DNA of 5,148 nucleotides, from NCBI GenBank assembly GCA_938029995.1, contig CALHGI010000012.1:1-5148 (forward strand), given 5' to 3'. The stretch is from an uncultured cyanobacterium. GTDB lineage: Bacteria; Cyanobacteriota; Cyanobacteriia; Phormidesmidales; Phormidesmidaceae. The notes under the pieces are model-generated. The model was given only the letters and a program-made list of their open reading frames with translations. It was not told where the DNA came from and ran no database searches. A program made the position numbers and the translations under genes. The first letter of the stretch is position 1. Every line of letters begins with the position of its first letter. Of this stretch, positions 1 to 5,148 are shown one piece after another.

Positions 1-956
1 ACAATCAAACCATTAATCCCATCCTGAATAACGGCCTTGGTACCACTCACATCCGTCACCACAGGCACACATCCATGGGACATAGCCTCCAACATGGAAA
101 TAGACGTCCCCTCAAAATCAGACACTAAAACACAAATATCCGCCTGCTCCCAATATCTCGCCATGTCCCCATGGGGCACGTTCCCTTTAAACGTCACATG
201 GTGCCCATCGTCTGGTCCCAGAATCTTCTCAAACTGTTGCCGCAGCCACTGTTCATCACTGCCACTGCCAAAAATATCCAACCAAAAGTCTAGCTGTCGT
301 CGCTTCAGGGTTCTAGCCAAAATTAGGAGATCATAGATCCGCTTTTGCTGGTTCTGAATACGACCCGCATACATTAATCGAATGGGAGAATTCGCCACCG
401 AGTAAGACCTCGATAACGTGAGTGGACTATCCAATACGGAACAGGGACGAACCAAAATATCCTCAGCTCGATGAGGCATCATCGTCTTCAGTGTGGCTGC
501 AATCTCATCACTCACCGCCACAAAGGTATGAATAATCGACTCATAGTAACTCAACCAAGCATAATAAATATCTTCATCACTATGGGCCACACCCAACACT
601 CGCATTCTTTCAGCTTCCGTCAGGGAAAGAAAAGCACATGTGGCATAGGTACCAAAGGTCCAATTAGGAATCAACATTCCCGGCAAAGAACTGTCATACG
701 CCGGAATATAAGAAATAATATCGTTGAGACTCACCGACCACGCAGGCTTTCCCGGACATTGGATAATTGGCACACCATCTAAAGAAAGCTCATCATGTTG
801 TGCCCCCCTCATCTCACGGTGCTTCATCAGAGCGACCGGCTCACCGACTTGCTCCATGCGCCGAGCCATCCTCACAGACCACGTCGTTATTCCACCTAGT
901 TCAGCGCCCCTAGGCAAAACAAATATGCTAGTGGGTGTGCAGTCTTGATAATTCAC
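1..956 (-). CDS. GT4 family glycosyltransferase, 3' end outside window
   Basis: Retaining GT-B glycosyltransferase expected to move a sugar from a nucleotide-sugar to a growing glycan at the cytoplasmic side of the membrane. I translated the minus strand by hand: 318 full codons without a stop, still open at position 1. The N-terminal fold opens with a beta strand and glycine-rich turn (IFVLPRGAELGGITTW, residues 11-26), typical of GT4 acceptor domains. The C-terminal Rossmann domain begins near residue 191 (IRLMYAGRIQNQQKR) with the phosphate-contacting R199 and K205. The EX7E motif is intact (E282 and E290, in FEGTSISMLEAM), followed by GCVPVVTDVSG. The C-terminal tail is missing only because the window ends. 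The start is GTG at 954-956: an in-frame TAG lies two codons upstream, and the first in-frame ATG (residue 30) would remove the glycine-rich turn. No Shine-Dalgarno sequence is visible. It is the last gene of the run, 147 bases after the sulfotransferase. The family call is firm; donor and acceptor sugars cannot be read from sequence. Confidence 0.9.
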   Translation of the reverse strand, partial: MNYQDCTPTSIFVLPRGAELGGITTWSVRMARRMEQVGEPVALMKHREMRGAQHDELSLDGVPIIQCPGKPAWSVSLNDIISYIPAYDSSLPGMLIPNWTFGTYATCAFLSLTEAERMRVLGVAHSDEDIYYAWLSYYESIIHTFVAVSDEIAATLKTMMPHRAEDILVRPCSVLDSPLTLSRSYSVANSPIRLMYAGRIQNQQKRIYDLLILARTLKRRQLDFWLDIFGSGSDEQWLRQQFEKILGPDDGHHVTFKGNVPHGDMARYWEQADICVLVSDFEGTSISMLEAMSHGCVPVVTDVSGTKAVIQDGINGLI

Positions 957-967
957 AATCTAGCCAT
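953..967 (-). other. Four-codon upstream ORF overlapping the GTG start of the GT4 gene
   Basis: On the minus strand ATG (965-967) opens a frame M-A-R-L that stops at TGA (953-955). This TGA overlaps the GTG start (954-956) in a GTGA arrangement. Such overlaps are common in translational coupling, and the GTG has no visible Shine-Dalgarno sequence of its own. The overlap is seen directly; a coupling role is inference and could be chance, since the mini-ORF also lacks a strong ribosome site. Confidence 0.2.
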
Positions 968-1103
968 AACTTACAACACATTAACTTTCAAACTGCCGGC
1001 GTATACGCGATTCAACCAAGCAAAGGCGTCACCTAGTTTGTCGATTACCCAGCCCCAGGGTGGAAGTCTAGCGCCCAAAGTAGAACAAGCCCTAGGCCAA
1101 CAA
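957..1103 (-). other. Intergenic gap between sulfotransferase and GT4 genes
   Basis: This is the longest non-coding stretch in the window. It holds a perfect 10-base palindrome (999-1008) and a minus-strand open frame without ATG (about 957-1117, ending in TAA) that reads partly protein-like. I see no hairpin followed by a T run, so there is no convincing intrinsic terminator. A TTGAAA box followed 17 bases later by TATGGC is the best promoter-like pair on the minus strand. The second box matches the consensus poorly and would place the transcript start almost at the GTG codon, so I do not call it a promoter. Confidence 0.5.
999..1008. repeat. Perfect 10-base palindrome GCGTATACGC
   Basis: GCGTATACGC equals its own reverse complement and overlaps a second short palindrome, GCCGGC (995-1000). 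It lies about 43 bases upstream of the GTG start of the GT4 gene, where an operator could sit. A short palindrome of this size can occur by chance, and no second copy is visible in the window. Confidence 0.3.
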
Positions 1104-2285
1104 TTAGTCCCAATCAAATTTCATCTCTAAATAGTCTTCTAATTGCTGATTATAAGGATGAAAATAGTCGCATAGCATTTGGCGCTCTTGGTCAGGAATA
1201 GGTACATAGGAACCTGAATTAGACTTCCTATAACTAGACAATTCGTGGGGTGCCACCCCCAAAAAATCAAAGGTGCGATTAACAACCCCCATGGGATTGA
1301 TAAATAACTCTTCACTTTGCAGAACCAAACACTGTTCCCTCGGTATGACTGCCATCCATTGCCTTAATAATTCAACATAACGACTCCCTGCTAAATAACG
1401 ATTATCCAGTCCACATCCCTGAGACGTATCCCTTAAATCAACATCACCATCTAAAATTCCAGAAAACACAGCTTCCTGCATGGAAGCCACTTCATTTTTG
1501 TCCCTAAATCTCATGTGATAGTGAGAGATTGTTCTATCGACAGGATTCCTTAACAACACAATAATTTTGATGTGGGGTAGCATCTCAGCAATTTGCTTAG
1601 CAACATGCCCATTATCAAAGTAGGTGGCGCTTGCTTCACCCGTAATATAAGCACTCCCTGGAGGAATCGCAGGAAAATGGGATGCATACCAATCCGTCCC
1701 TAGCTCAGCATTCTCATTCCAAAAATGAATTTCCTTTTTAAGGGCCGGTAAGATGTGGGGATGCCTAATTAAATAGGAATAAAGAGAGGTCGTCCCACAC
1801 TTTTGTTGACCAATAATCAAAAAATTAGGATAGCCCGGCAATACCGCAGTACTCTCTCCATAATGGGGATGTGTTGCCCCAATCATTTTATTCACTAAAG
1901 ACGTTTGCCTAGCAATAACGTCGTCTATCTGGATCTCGTTGCCCACACTCAAGGTCTTGATCAAAGCCTGGGCCAGTAGTTCTAGGGATGCATAATCAGC
2001 AGGCCGTAAAGCAACCGCTTTTTCTAACGCCTCCACCGCTTCTGACCAACGCTGAAGTTTGCTCAGCACCAGTCCCAGTAAATAAGCCGCCCGAAAATAC
2101 TTGGGATCGAGCGCTGCCGCCTGCTGAAAATATCGGGCGGCGGCTGGCCAATCCCCACCCTCCAAAGCCATGGTGCCCAAATGATAACAGGACTGATGTT
2201 TATCTACATTGAGAGTCGTTTTAGTACGGTGATATAGAACTCTAAAGGATTTCGCATATCTACGCTTTAGGGCTTGAATATCCAT
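1104..2285 (-). CDS. TPR-sulfotransferase fusion protein
   Basis: Predicted to transfer sulfate from PAPS to a sugar hydroxyl or amine, probably on a polysaccharide intermediate in the cytoplasm; no signal peptide or membrane segment is visible. The 393 residues fall into two parts. Residues about 32-98 form two TPR units (GDWPAAARYFQQAAALDP and RWSEAVEALEKAVALRP), with a helix pair to about 112 that may be a third, degenerate unit. A linker leads to a sulfotransferase domain (about 152-393). There the 5'-phosphosulfate loop is GQQKCGTTSL (159-168, K162), and the 3'-phosphate motif is IVLLRNPVDRTISHY (242-256, R246 and S254). KEIHFW (184-189) matches the KE-x-x-F-F motif whose glutamate is the proposed base in heparan N-sulfotransferases. 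The end, DYFHPYNQQLEDYL...FDWD, is the usual C-terminus of this family, so the gene is complete. ATG follows the upstream TAA by 3 bases, with GGAG 9 bases before it, implying translational coupling. The sugar substrate is unknown. The TPRs may dock a glycosyltransferase or the carrier (inference). Confidence 0.92.
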   Translation of the reverse strand: MDIQALKRRYAKSFRVLYHRTKTTLNVDKHQSCYHLGTMALEGGDWPAAARYFQQAAALDPKYFRAAYLLGLVLSKLQRWSEAVEALEKAVALRPADYASLELLAQALIKTLSVGNEIQIDDVIARQTSLVNKMIGATHPHYGESTAVLPGYPNFLIIGQQKCGTTSLYSYLIRHPHILPALKKEIHFWNENAELGTDWYASHFPAIPPGSAYITGEASATYFDNGHVAKQIAEMLPHIKIIVLLRNPVDRTISHYHMRFRDKNEVASMQEAVFSGILDGDVDLRDTSQGCGLDNRYLAGSRYVELLRQWMAVIPREQCLVLQSEELFINPMGVVNRTFDFLGVAPHELSSYRKSNSGSYVPIPDQERQMLCDYFHPYNQQLEDYLEMKFDWD

Positions 2286-2288
2286 CGC

Positions 2289-3473
2289 TTAATGCTCCAT
2301 CACCATATCAATCGACTGCAAAACTACATCCTGATAGCGTTCTATGTTGAAGGTATTCAAAACTTTAGTCCGGGTATGTTGCCAATCCACGGGATAACTT
2401 TTTTGATGGTATATGTCCAAAATAGCTCGGGCGATGGACTCAGGATCGGGCGCACAGGTCCATAAATCAGTCTCGACATCAAAGAATTCTTGCAGCACCT
2501 GGGAGGATCTGGTCAGACTAGGTATGGCCATGGAAAGGGACTCAATCAACTTATTAGGCACAGCACTTTTAGCCCGCAAATTATCACCAAAAATGCCCAA
2601 TGCTAAATCACACTGATTAATTAGATACTGGGGCAGAGACCCATCAGCAAATGTCAAATCACGCCGTAACTTGACATGGGTATGCAGCCCCTCAGATTCT
2701 ATACGTTGAGTATATTTCTCAAAGAAATGAGCAATCGAACCGGGAGCATAGGCCCCAAATAGATCACATTCAAAAGCGATACCACTTTTTTGCAGGATTT
2801 TAGCGGCATCTAAAATGTAATCTAGGCCATGCAAGGGCAAAAAACTCCCCCACCAACAAAATCGAAATATGCCATCCGCCATAAAATCTCTTTGATATAG
2901 ACCTTTGGGTGAGCAGCATAGTGGTGCTGAGAGTATTTTCTCTTGCGGAATTTCTATGCCTAAGAGCTGAGACAAGAAAACAGCCTCATAATCAGTGGTG
3001 AGGATAATCCGATCCGATGCTTCAATAGCTTTTCTTTCCTTAGCCAGACTTAAATCAACATTATCATTTTTAACTTTTTCCAAATCAGCTTCTGTAATAG
3101 AGGCTGCACCTTTATTATCTAAATAATGGGTAGTGATACTGTCATATAGTTCTAAAATAACTTTGTTCTTAAACAACTTGGAAACAAATACCACATCGTG
3201 AATTAGGTTGGAGTTCCCAGGCAGAATATAAATAACTTCAGCAAAACTCGCTTTAACAAAAAGCTCAATATATGAGAACGCCTTACGGGTAAATCTATTC
3301 AGTAGTTTGCTAACAATATTGCGATCATGCCTTGTCTTTGAATAGTATTGGGGGAACACACAGGCAATGGTATATCCAGAAGACGCCAAAAGCTTAAGCA
3401 AATGCTCACAGCGATTAGCAGCCCATAATCCGCCATACAACAAAATCACCCTATCTTTTTTTATAATTGTCAT
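2289..3473 (-). CDS. Atypical GT-B (GT4-like) glycosyltransferase
   Basis: Probable sugar transferase of the polysaccharide pathway, 394 residues, a normal length for GT-B enzymes, with no signal peptide. The N-terminal domain (about 8-190) starts with VILLYGGLWAANR and carries ELYDSITTHYLD (108-119), resembling the F-D-x-x-x-S-x-x-D segment of a GT4 subgroup. The C-terminal domain starts at FRFCWWGSFLPLHGLDYIL (203-221). In that subgroup the loop reads G-T/S-F-x-P-L-H-G where canonical GT4 enzymes have G-R-x-x-x-K-G. The donor-site region is LALGIFGDNLRAKSAVPNK (290-308) followed by IESLSMAIPS. E311 corresponds to the second glutamate of EX7E, but the position eight residues earlier is S303, so the first glutamate is absent. 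This appears typical of the subgroup rather than a sign of inactivation. The coding sequence for roughly residues 58-137 is strongly AT-rich. ATG at 3471-3473 has only a weak purine stretch before it; an upstream ATG (3482-3484) is out of frame. The gene sits 30 bases after hpsE and 3 bases before the sulfotransferase. Confidence 0.85.
   Translation of the reverse strand: MTIIKKDRVILLYGGLWAANRCEHLLKLLASSGYTIACVFPQYYSKTRHDRNIVSKLLNRFTRKAFSYIELFVKASFAEVIYILPGNSNLIHDVVFVSKLFKNKVILELYDSITTHYLDNKGAASITEADLEKVKNDNVDLSLAKERKAIEASDRIILTTDYEAVFLSQLLGIEIPQEKILSAPLCCSPKGLYQRDFMADGIFRFCWWGSFLPLHGLDYILDAAKILQKSGIAFECDLFGAYAPGSIAHFFEKYTQRIESEGLHTHVKLRRDLTFADGSLPQYLINQCDLALGIFGDNLRAKSAVPNKLIESLSMAIPSLTRSSQVLQEFFDVETDLWTCAPDPESIARAILDIYHQKSYPVDWQHTRTKVLNTFNIERYQDVVLQSIDMVMEH
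2295..2298 (-). promoter_or_regulatory. Ribosome binding site of the sulfotransferase gene
   Basis: GGAG on the minus strand lies 9 bases before the ATG at 2283-2285 and inside the last codons of the upstream glycosyltransferase. It is the clearest Shine-Dalgarno sequence in the window, and it supports the ATG start and coupled translation of the two genes. Confidence 0.6.
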
Positions 3474-3503
3474 ACCCGTGCATGTTGGCTGAAGATTGAA
3501 CGA

Positions 3504-4463
3504 CTAGTCCCTAGAAGCTGACCGACTCAGCAAATAGTAAAACGAACTGAGAAAACTACTCAGAAAAAACTCAAATTCACATTGAGTCACAGTATCGCTC
3601 CACATATTAAACCGATGCTCCACGAGATGCGACATGAGGCGTTTCAAATTACCTGCCGTAACCTTCATAAAGGTGGCGGGTTGATCCCACCCACCTTCAG
3701 CAGCAATCAAGCGCAACTGACAGACGCACAGCCCGCAGCCACGGCTTAAAGCTATCAAATAGTCTTTTTCCAGCCTCTTGGCAGGAATGATATGTTCAAC
3801 ACTCATAGTCGGGGTATACCAAATTTCCCATCCCGCCTTATGCAGATATAGCAAAGGCTCATAATCATCCCCCTGTACCATGGATTTCCCCGTGCGCCCC
3901 CCTAGAGAAGGCTTCTCGGGCACATGGTCTAGCCACGCCTGGCGACGCACGACCCAAGCCGCAGAAGGCGGCATACTGAGAAACTTAGGGTTATAAAGAT
4001 TGGGGGATGAACCGCGATTTCTTAAAGCTAGAAAAGATTGGATGCGCTCGAAACCCTCAGGCGGTGTAACTTCAAACCGCCCTAGGATTTTTCCACCATA
4101 GGCACCCGCTTTAGGCGTATGCATAGCAAACTGGTAGGCCTGCGCTACCCAGTCGACGGATGGAACCACGTCGTCATCAAGAAAGCCCACCAGCTCACTC
4201 TGGGCCAACTGCATCGCTTTTTGGCGAGCAAAAGCTGCCCCTTGTTCCTGTTCAAAGGCATACACCAGGGACAGAGTCCCCTGGTAACGGGATTGATAGT
4301 CTTGGATCACATCCGCTGTATCATCCGTACTGTTATTATCAACAACAATCACCTGCCAAGTAAAATTTTCAGGCGTTGCTTGGGCTAACAAGTTATCTAA
4401 TAAGCTTGGTAATCGACTAGCTCCGTTGTAAGCAGGAATAGCAACCGTAAAATGAATAGTCAT
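3504..4463 (-). CDS. hpsE: GT2 glycosyltransferase, HpsE-like (hormogonium polysaccharide)
   Basis: Inverting GT-A glycosyltransferase of 319 residues. It opens with FTVAIPAYNGASRLPSLLDNL (residues 5-25) and VIVVDNNSTDDTADVI (38-53), the classic nucleotide-binding start of GT2. The metal-binding DxD is LVGFLDDDVVP (91-101, D96-D98). The acceptor side has GGRTGKSMVQGDDYEPLLYL (188-207), where D199/D200 or E202 could supply the catalytic base. A conserved-looking VEHIIP (222-227) and a cysteine-rich SRGCGLCVCQLRLI (240-253) follow. The opening and the middle resemble HpsE, which takes part in hormogonium polysaccharide synthesis in Nostoc punctiforme. This is from memory of the family, so the symbol is provisional. 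The C-terminus (about 296-315) is rich in Phe, Tyr and Leu and could be an amphipathic membrane-binding helix. ATG at 4461-4463 sits in an AT-rich leader with no obvious ribosome site. The gap from the upstream GT4 gene is 75 bases. Confidence 0.85.
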   Translation of the reverse strand: MTIHFTVAIPAYNGASRLPSLLDNLLAQATPENFTWQVIVVDNNSTDDTADVIQDYQSRYQGTLSLVYAFEQEQGAAFARQKAMQLAQSELVGFLDDDVVPSVDWVAQAYQFAMHTPKAGAYGGKILGRFEVTPPEGFERIQSFLALRNRGSSPNLYNPKFLSMPPSAAWVVRRQAWLDHVPEKPSLGGRTGKSMVQGDDYEPLLYLHKAGWEIWYTPTMSVEHIIPAKRLEKDYLIALSRGCGLCVCQLRLIAAEGGWDQPATFMKVTAGNLKRLMSHLVEHRFNMWSDTVTQCEFEFFLSSFLSSFYYLLSRSASRD

Positions 4464-4538
4464 TTATATAGTTCAATCTGAATAGTGAGTTCTAAGGTCA
4501 ATATCGACAAAATAAACAGAGTGCCTTGCAATGGGTGC
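4464..4538 (-). other. Intergenic spacer upstream of hpsE-like gene
   Basis: A 75-base spacer, AT-rich toward the hpsE-like start. On the minus strand a TTGACC box (about 45 bases before the ATG) resembles a -35 element, but no good -10 box sits 16-18 bases after it: the nearest TATATA is 25 bases away. A small hairpin (GGGTG paired with CACCC, 4533-4549) straddles the stop codon of the upstream gene and has no T run. I therefore see no firm promoter or terminator, and read-through from the upstream gene is plausible. Confidence 0.4.
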
Positions 4539-5148
4539 CTATGCCACCCTTAGGCCTACTTCTGTAACCCCCATGATGGATAAATACTGCTGGGCAGACC
4601 GATGCAGCGAAAATACTTGGGCTCTATCTTTGAGCATGTCTGGACTACCGGCCCAGGTGGTCAGCATAGCTTGCATGGCCTGGTATAACGCCTGCTCATT
4701 TTTGATGGGCACCAGAGACCCATACTGCCCGTTATTCAAGACCTCAGCCGGACCATAATTACAGTCTGTGGAAATGACCGGACACCCACAGGCTAACGCT
4801 TCGACCAGAACGACTCCAAATGTTTCCCATACCGACGAAAGGACAAATACAGCAGAACGACTCATGTAGGCGTAGGGGTTATCAACAAAACCTGGCAGGG
4901 CAACGTCAGCTTCAATATCAAGTTGCTTGATCAAGGCTTCTAGCTGATGCCTCGTGGGCCCATCTCCCAAAATGACGAGGCGCGTAGTCATCTCCTGCCT
5001 TAGGCGGGCAAATGCCTGGAGCAACGTTGCATAGTCTTTCTGAGGTGTCAGCCGACCAACTGCTAAGAACACTGGGGGTTGATTAGGCTGAAACCAAGGA
5101 TGATCTAAGGGTGCTTGAGCTTTTTGCAACAACTGATGATCAACCACC
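4539..5148 (-). CDS. GT4 family glycosyltransferase, 5' end outside window
   Basis: C-terminal donor-binding half of a retaining GT-B glycosyltransferase; 202 codons are visible and the frame is open to the window edge. A GTG at 5145-5147 is in frame, but it cannot be the start because the sequence begins in the middle of the fold. Counting from that codon, VFLAVGRLTPQKDYATLL (26-43) gives the G-R...K donor-phosphate motif (R32, K37). RLVILGDGPTRHQLE (56-70) and DVALPGFVDNPYAYMSRS (81-98) are typical GT4 segments. EX7E is intact (E108 and E116, in WETFGVVLVEALACG), followed by CPVISTDCNYGPAEVL. The protein ends after a short helical tail at a TAG stop. PLDHPWF and LVEALACGCPVIST are signatures of a GT4 group common in exopolysaccharide clusters. 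It is the first visible gene of the run and should supply one sugar of the repeat unit. Activity is likely intact; sugar specificity is unknown. Confidence 0.92.
   Translation of the reverse strand, partial: VVDHQLLQKAQAPLDHPWFQPNQPPVFLAVGRLTPQKDYATLLQAFARLRQEMTTRLVILGDGPTRHQLEALIKQLDIEADVALPGFVDNPYAYMSRSAVFVLSSVWETFGVVLVEALACGCPVISTDCNYGPAEVLNNGQYGSLVPIKNEQALYQAMQAMLTTWAGSPDMLKDRAQVFSLHRSAQQYLSIMGVTEVGLRVA

Noticed and set aside
37..948. Plus-strand open frames at 37-336, 471-782 and 724-948
   Set aside because: Their translations have no recognisable domain and lie opposite an unambiguous GT4 gene on the minus strand.
956..990. TTGAAA-N17-TATGGC as a promoter for the last GT4 gene
   Set aside because: The -10 box matches only three of six consensus bases, and the transcript would start at or next to the GTG codon.
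1091..1096. Recurring CCTAGG hexamer (909-914, 1091-1096, 4081-4086)
   Set aside because: Three copies of a six-base palindrome in 5 kb, two of them in coding sequence, are not enough to argue for a functional element.
4464..4515. TTGACC box upstream of the hpsE-like gene as a promoter
   Set aside because: No -10-like box at a 16-18 base distance; the TATATA is 25 bases away and abuts the start codon.
4533..4549. Hairpin GGGTG/CACCC around the stop codon of the upstream GT4 gene, possible terminator
   Set aside because: The stem is only five base pairs with an internal mismatch, and no T run follows on the minus strand.
4119..4758. Plus-strand open frames at 4119-4388, 4160-4363 and 4531-4758
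   Set aside because: They are antisense shadows of the HpsE-like and GT4 coding regions and have low-complexity, non-protein-like translations.
1..5148. Defence system, CRISPR array, transposon or prophage
   Set aside because: No spaced direct repeats, transposase, integrase, nuclease or toxin motifs were seen; every substantial frame is a polysaccharide-type enzyme.

Overview
This window is a run of five genes, all on the minus strand, from an extracellular or surface polysaccharide cluster. It is most likely cyanobacterial. In transcription order (high to low coordinates) they are: the C-terminal part of a GT4 glycosyltransferase (4539-5148, 5' end outside the window); a GT2 glycosyltransferase resembling HpsE of the hormogonium polysaccharide locus (3504-4463); an unusual GT-B/GT4-like glycosyltransferase (2289-3473); a protein fusing TPR repeats to a PAPS-dependent sulfotransferase domain (1104-2285); and a second canonical GT4 glycosyltransferase that runs off the low end of the window (1-956). 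The gaps between them are 75, 30, 3 and 147 bases, so at least the first four look like one transcription unit. The last could be read through or have its own promoter.

The cyanobacterial assignment rests on the HpsE-like protein and on the typically cyanobacterial style of the GT4 and TPR-sulfotransferase proteins. It is an inference from remembered family resemblance, not from a search. I did not see the HIP1 octamer GCGATCGC that is abundant in many cyanobacterial genomes, so I do not name a genus. Base composition is uneven: counted 60-base lines range from about 27% to 67% GC, with a marked AT-rich patch inside the third gene.

Together the genes suggest cytoplasmic assembly of a heteropolysaccharide repeat unit by several glycosyltransferases, plus sulfation of one of its sugars. 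The product would be a sulfated exopolysaccharide. No export or polymerisation genes (Wzx, Wzy, Wza, Wzc, ABC transporter) and no priming transferase lie in the window. There are no RNA genes, insertion sequences, CRISPR arrays or clear terminators. The only non-coding stretch of any size is the 147-base gap at 957-1103, which holds a 10-base perfect palindrome and a short open frame that may be a repeat or gene remnant.
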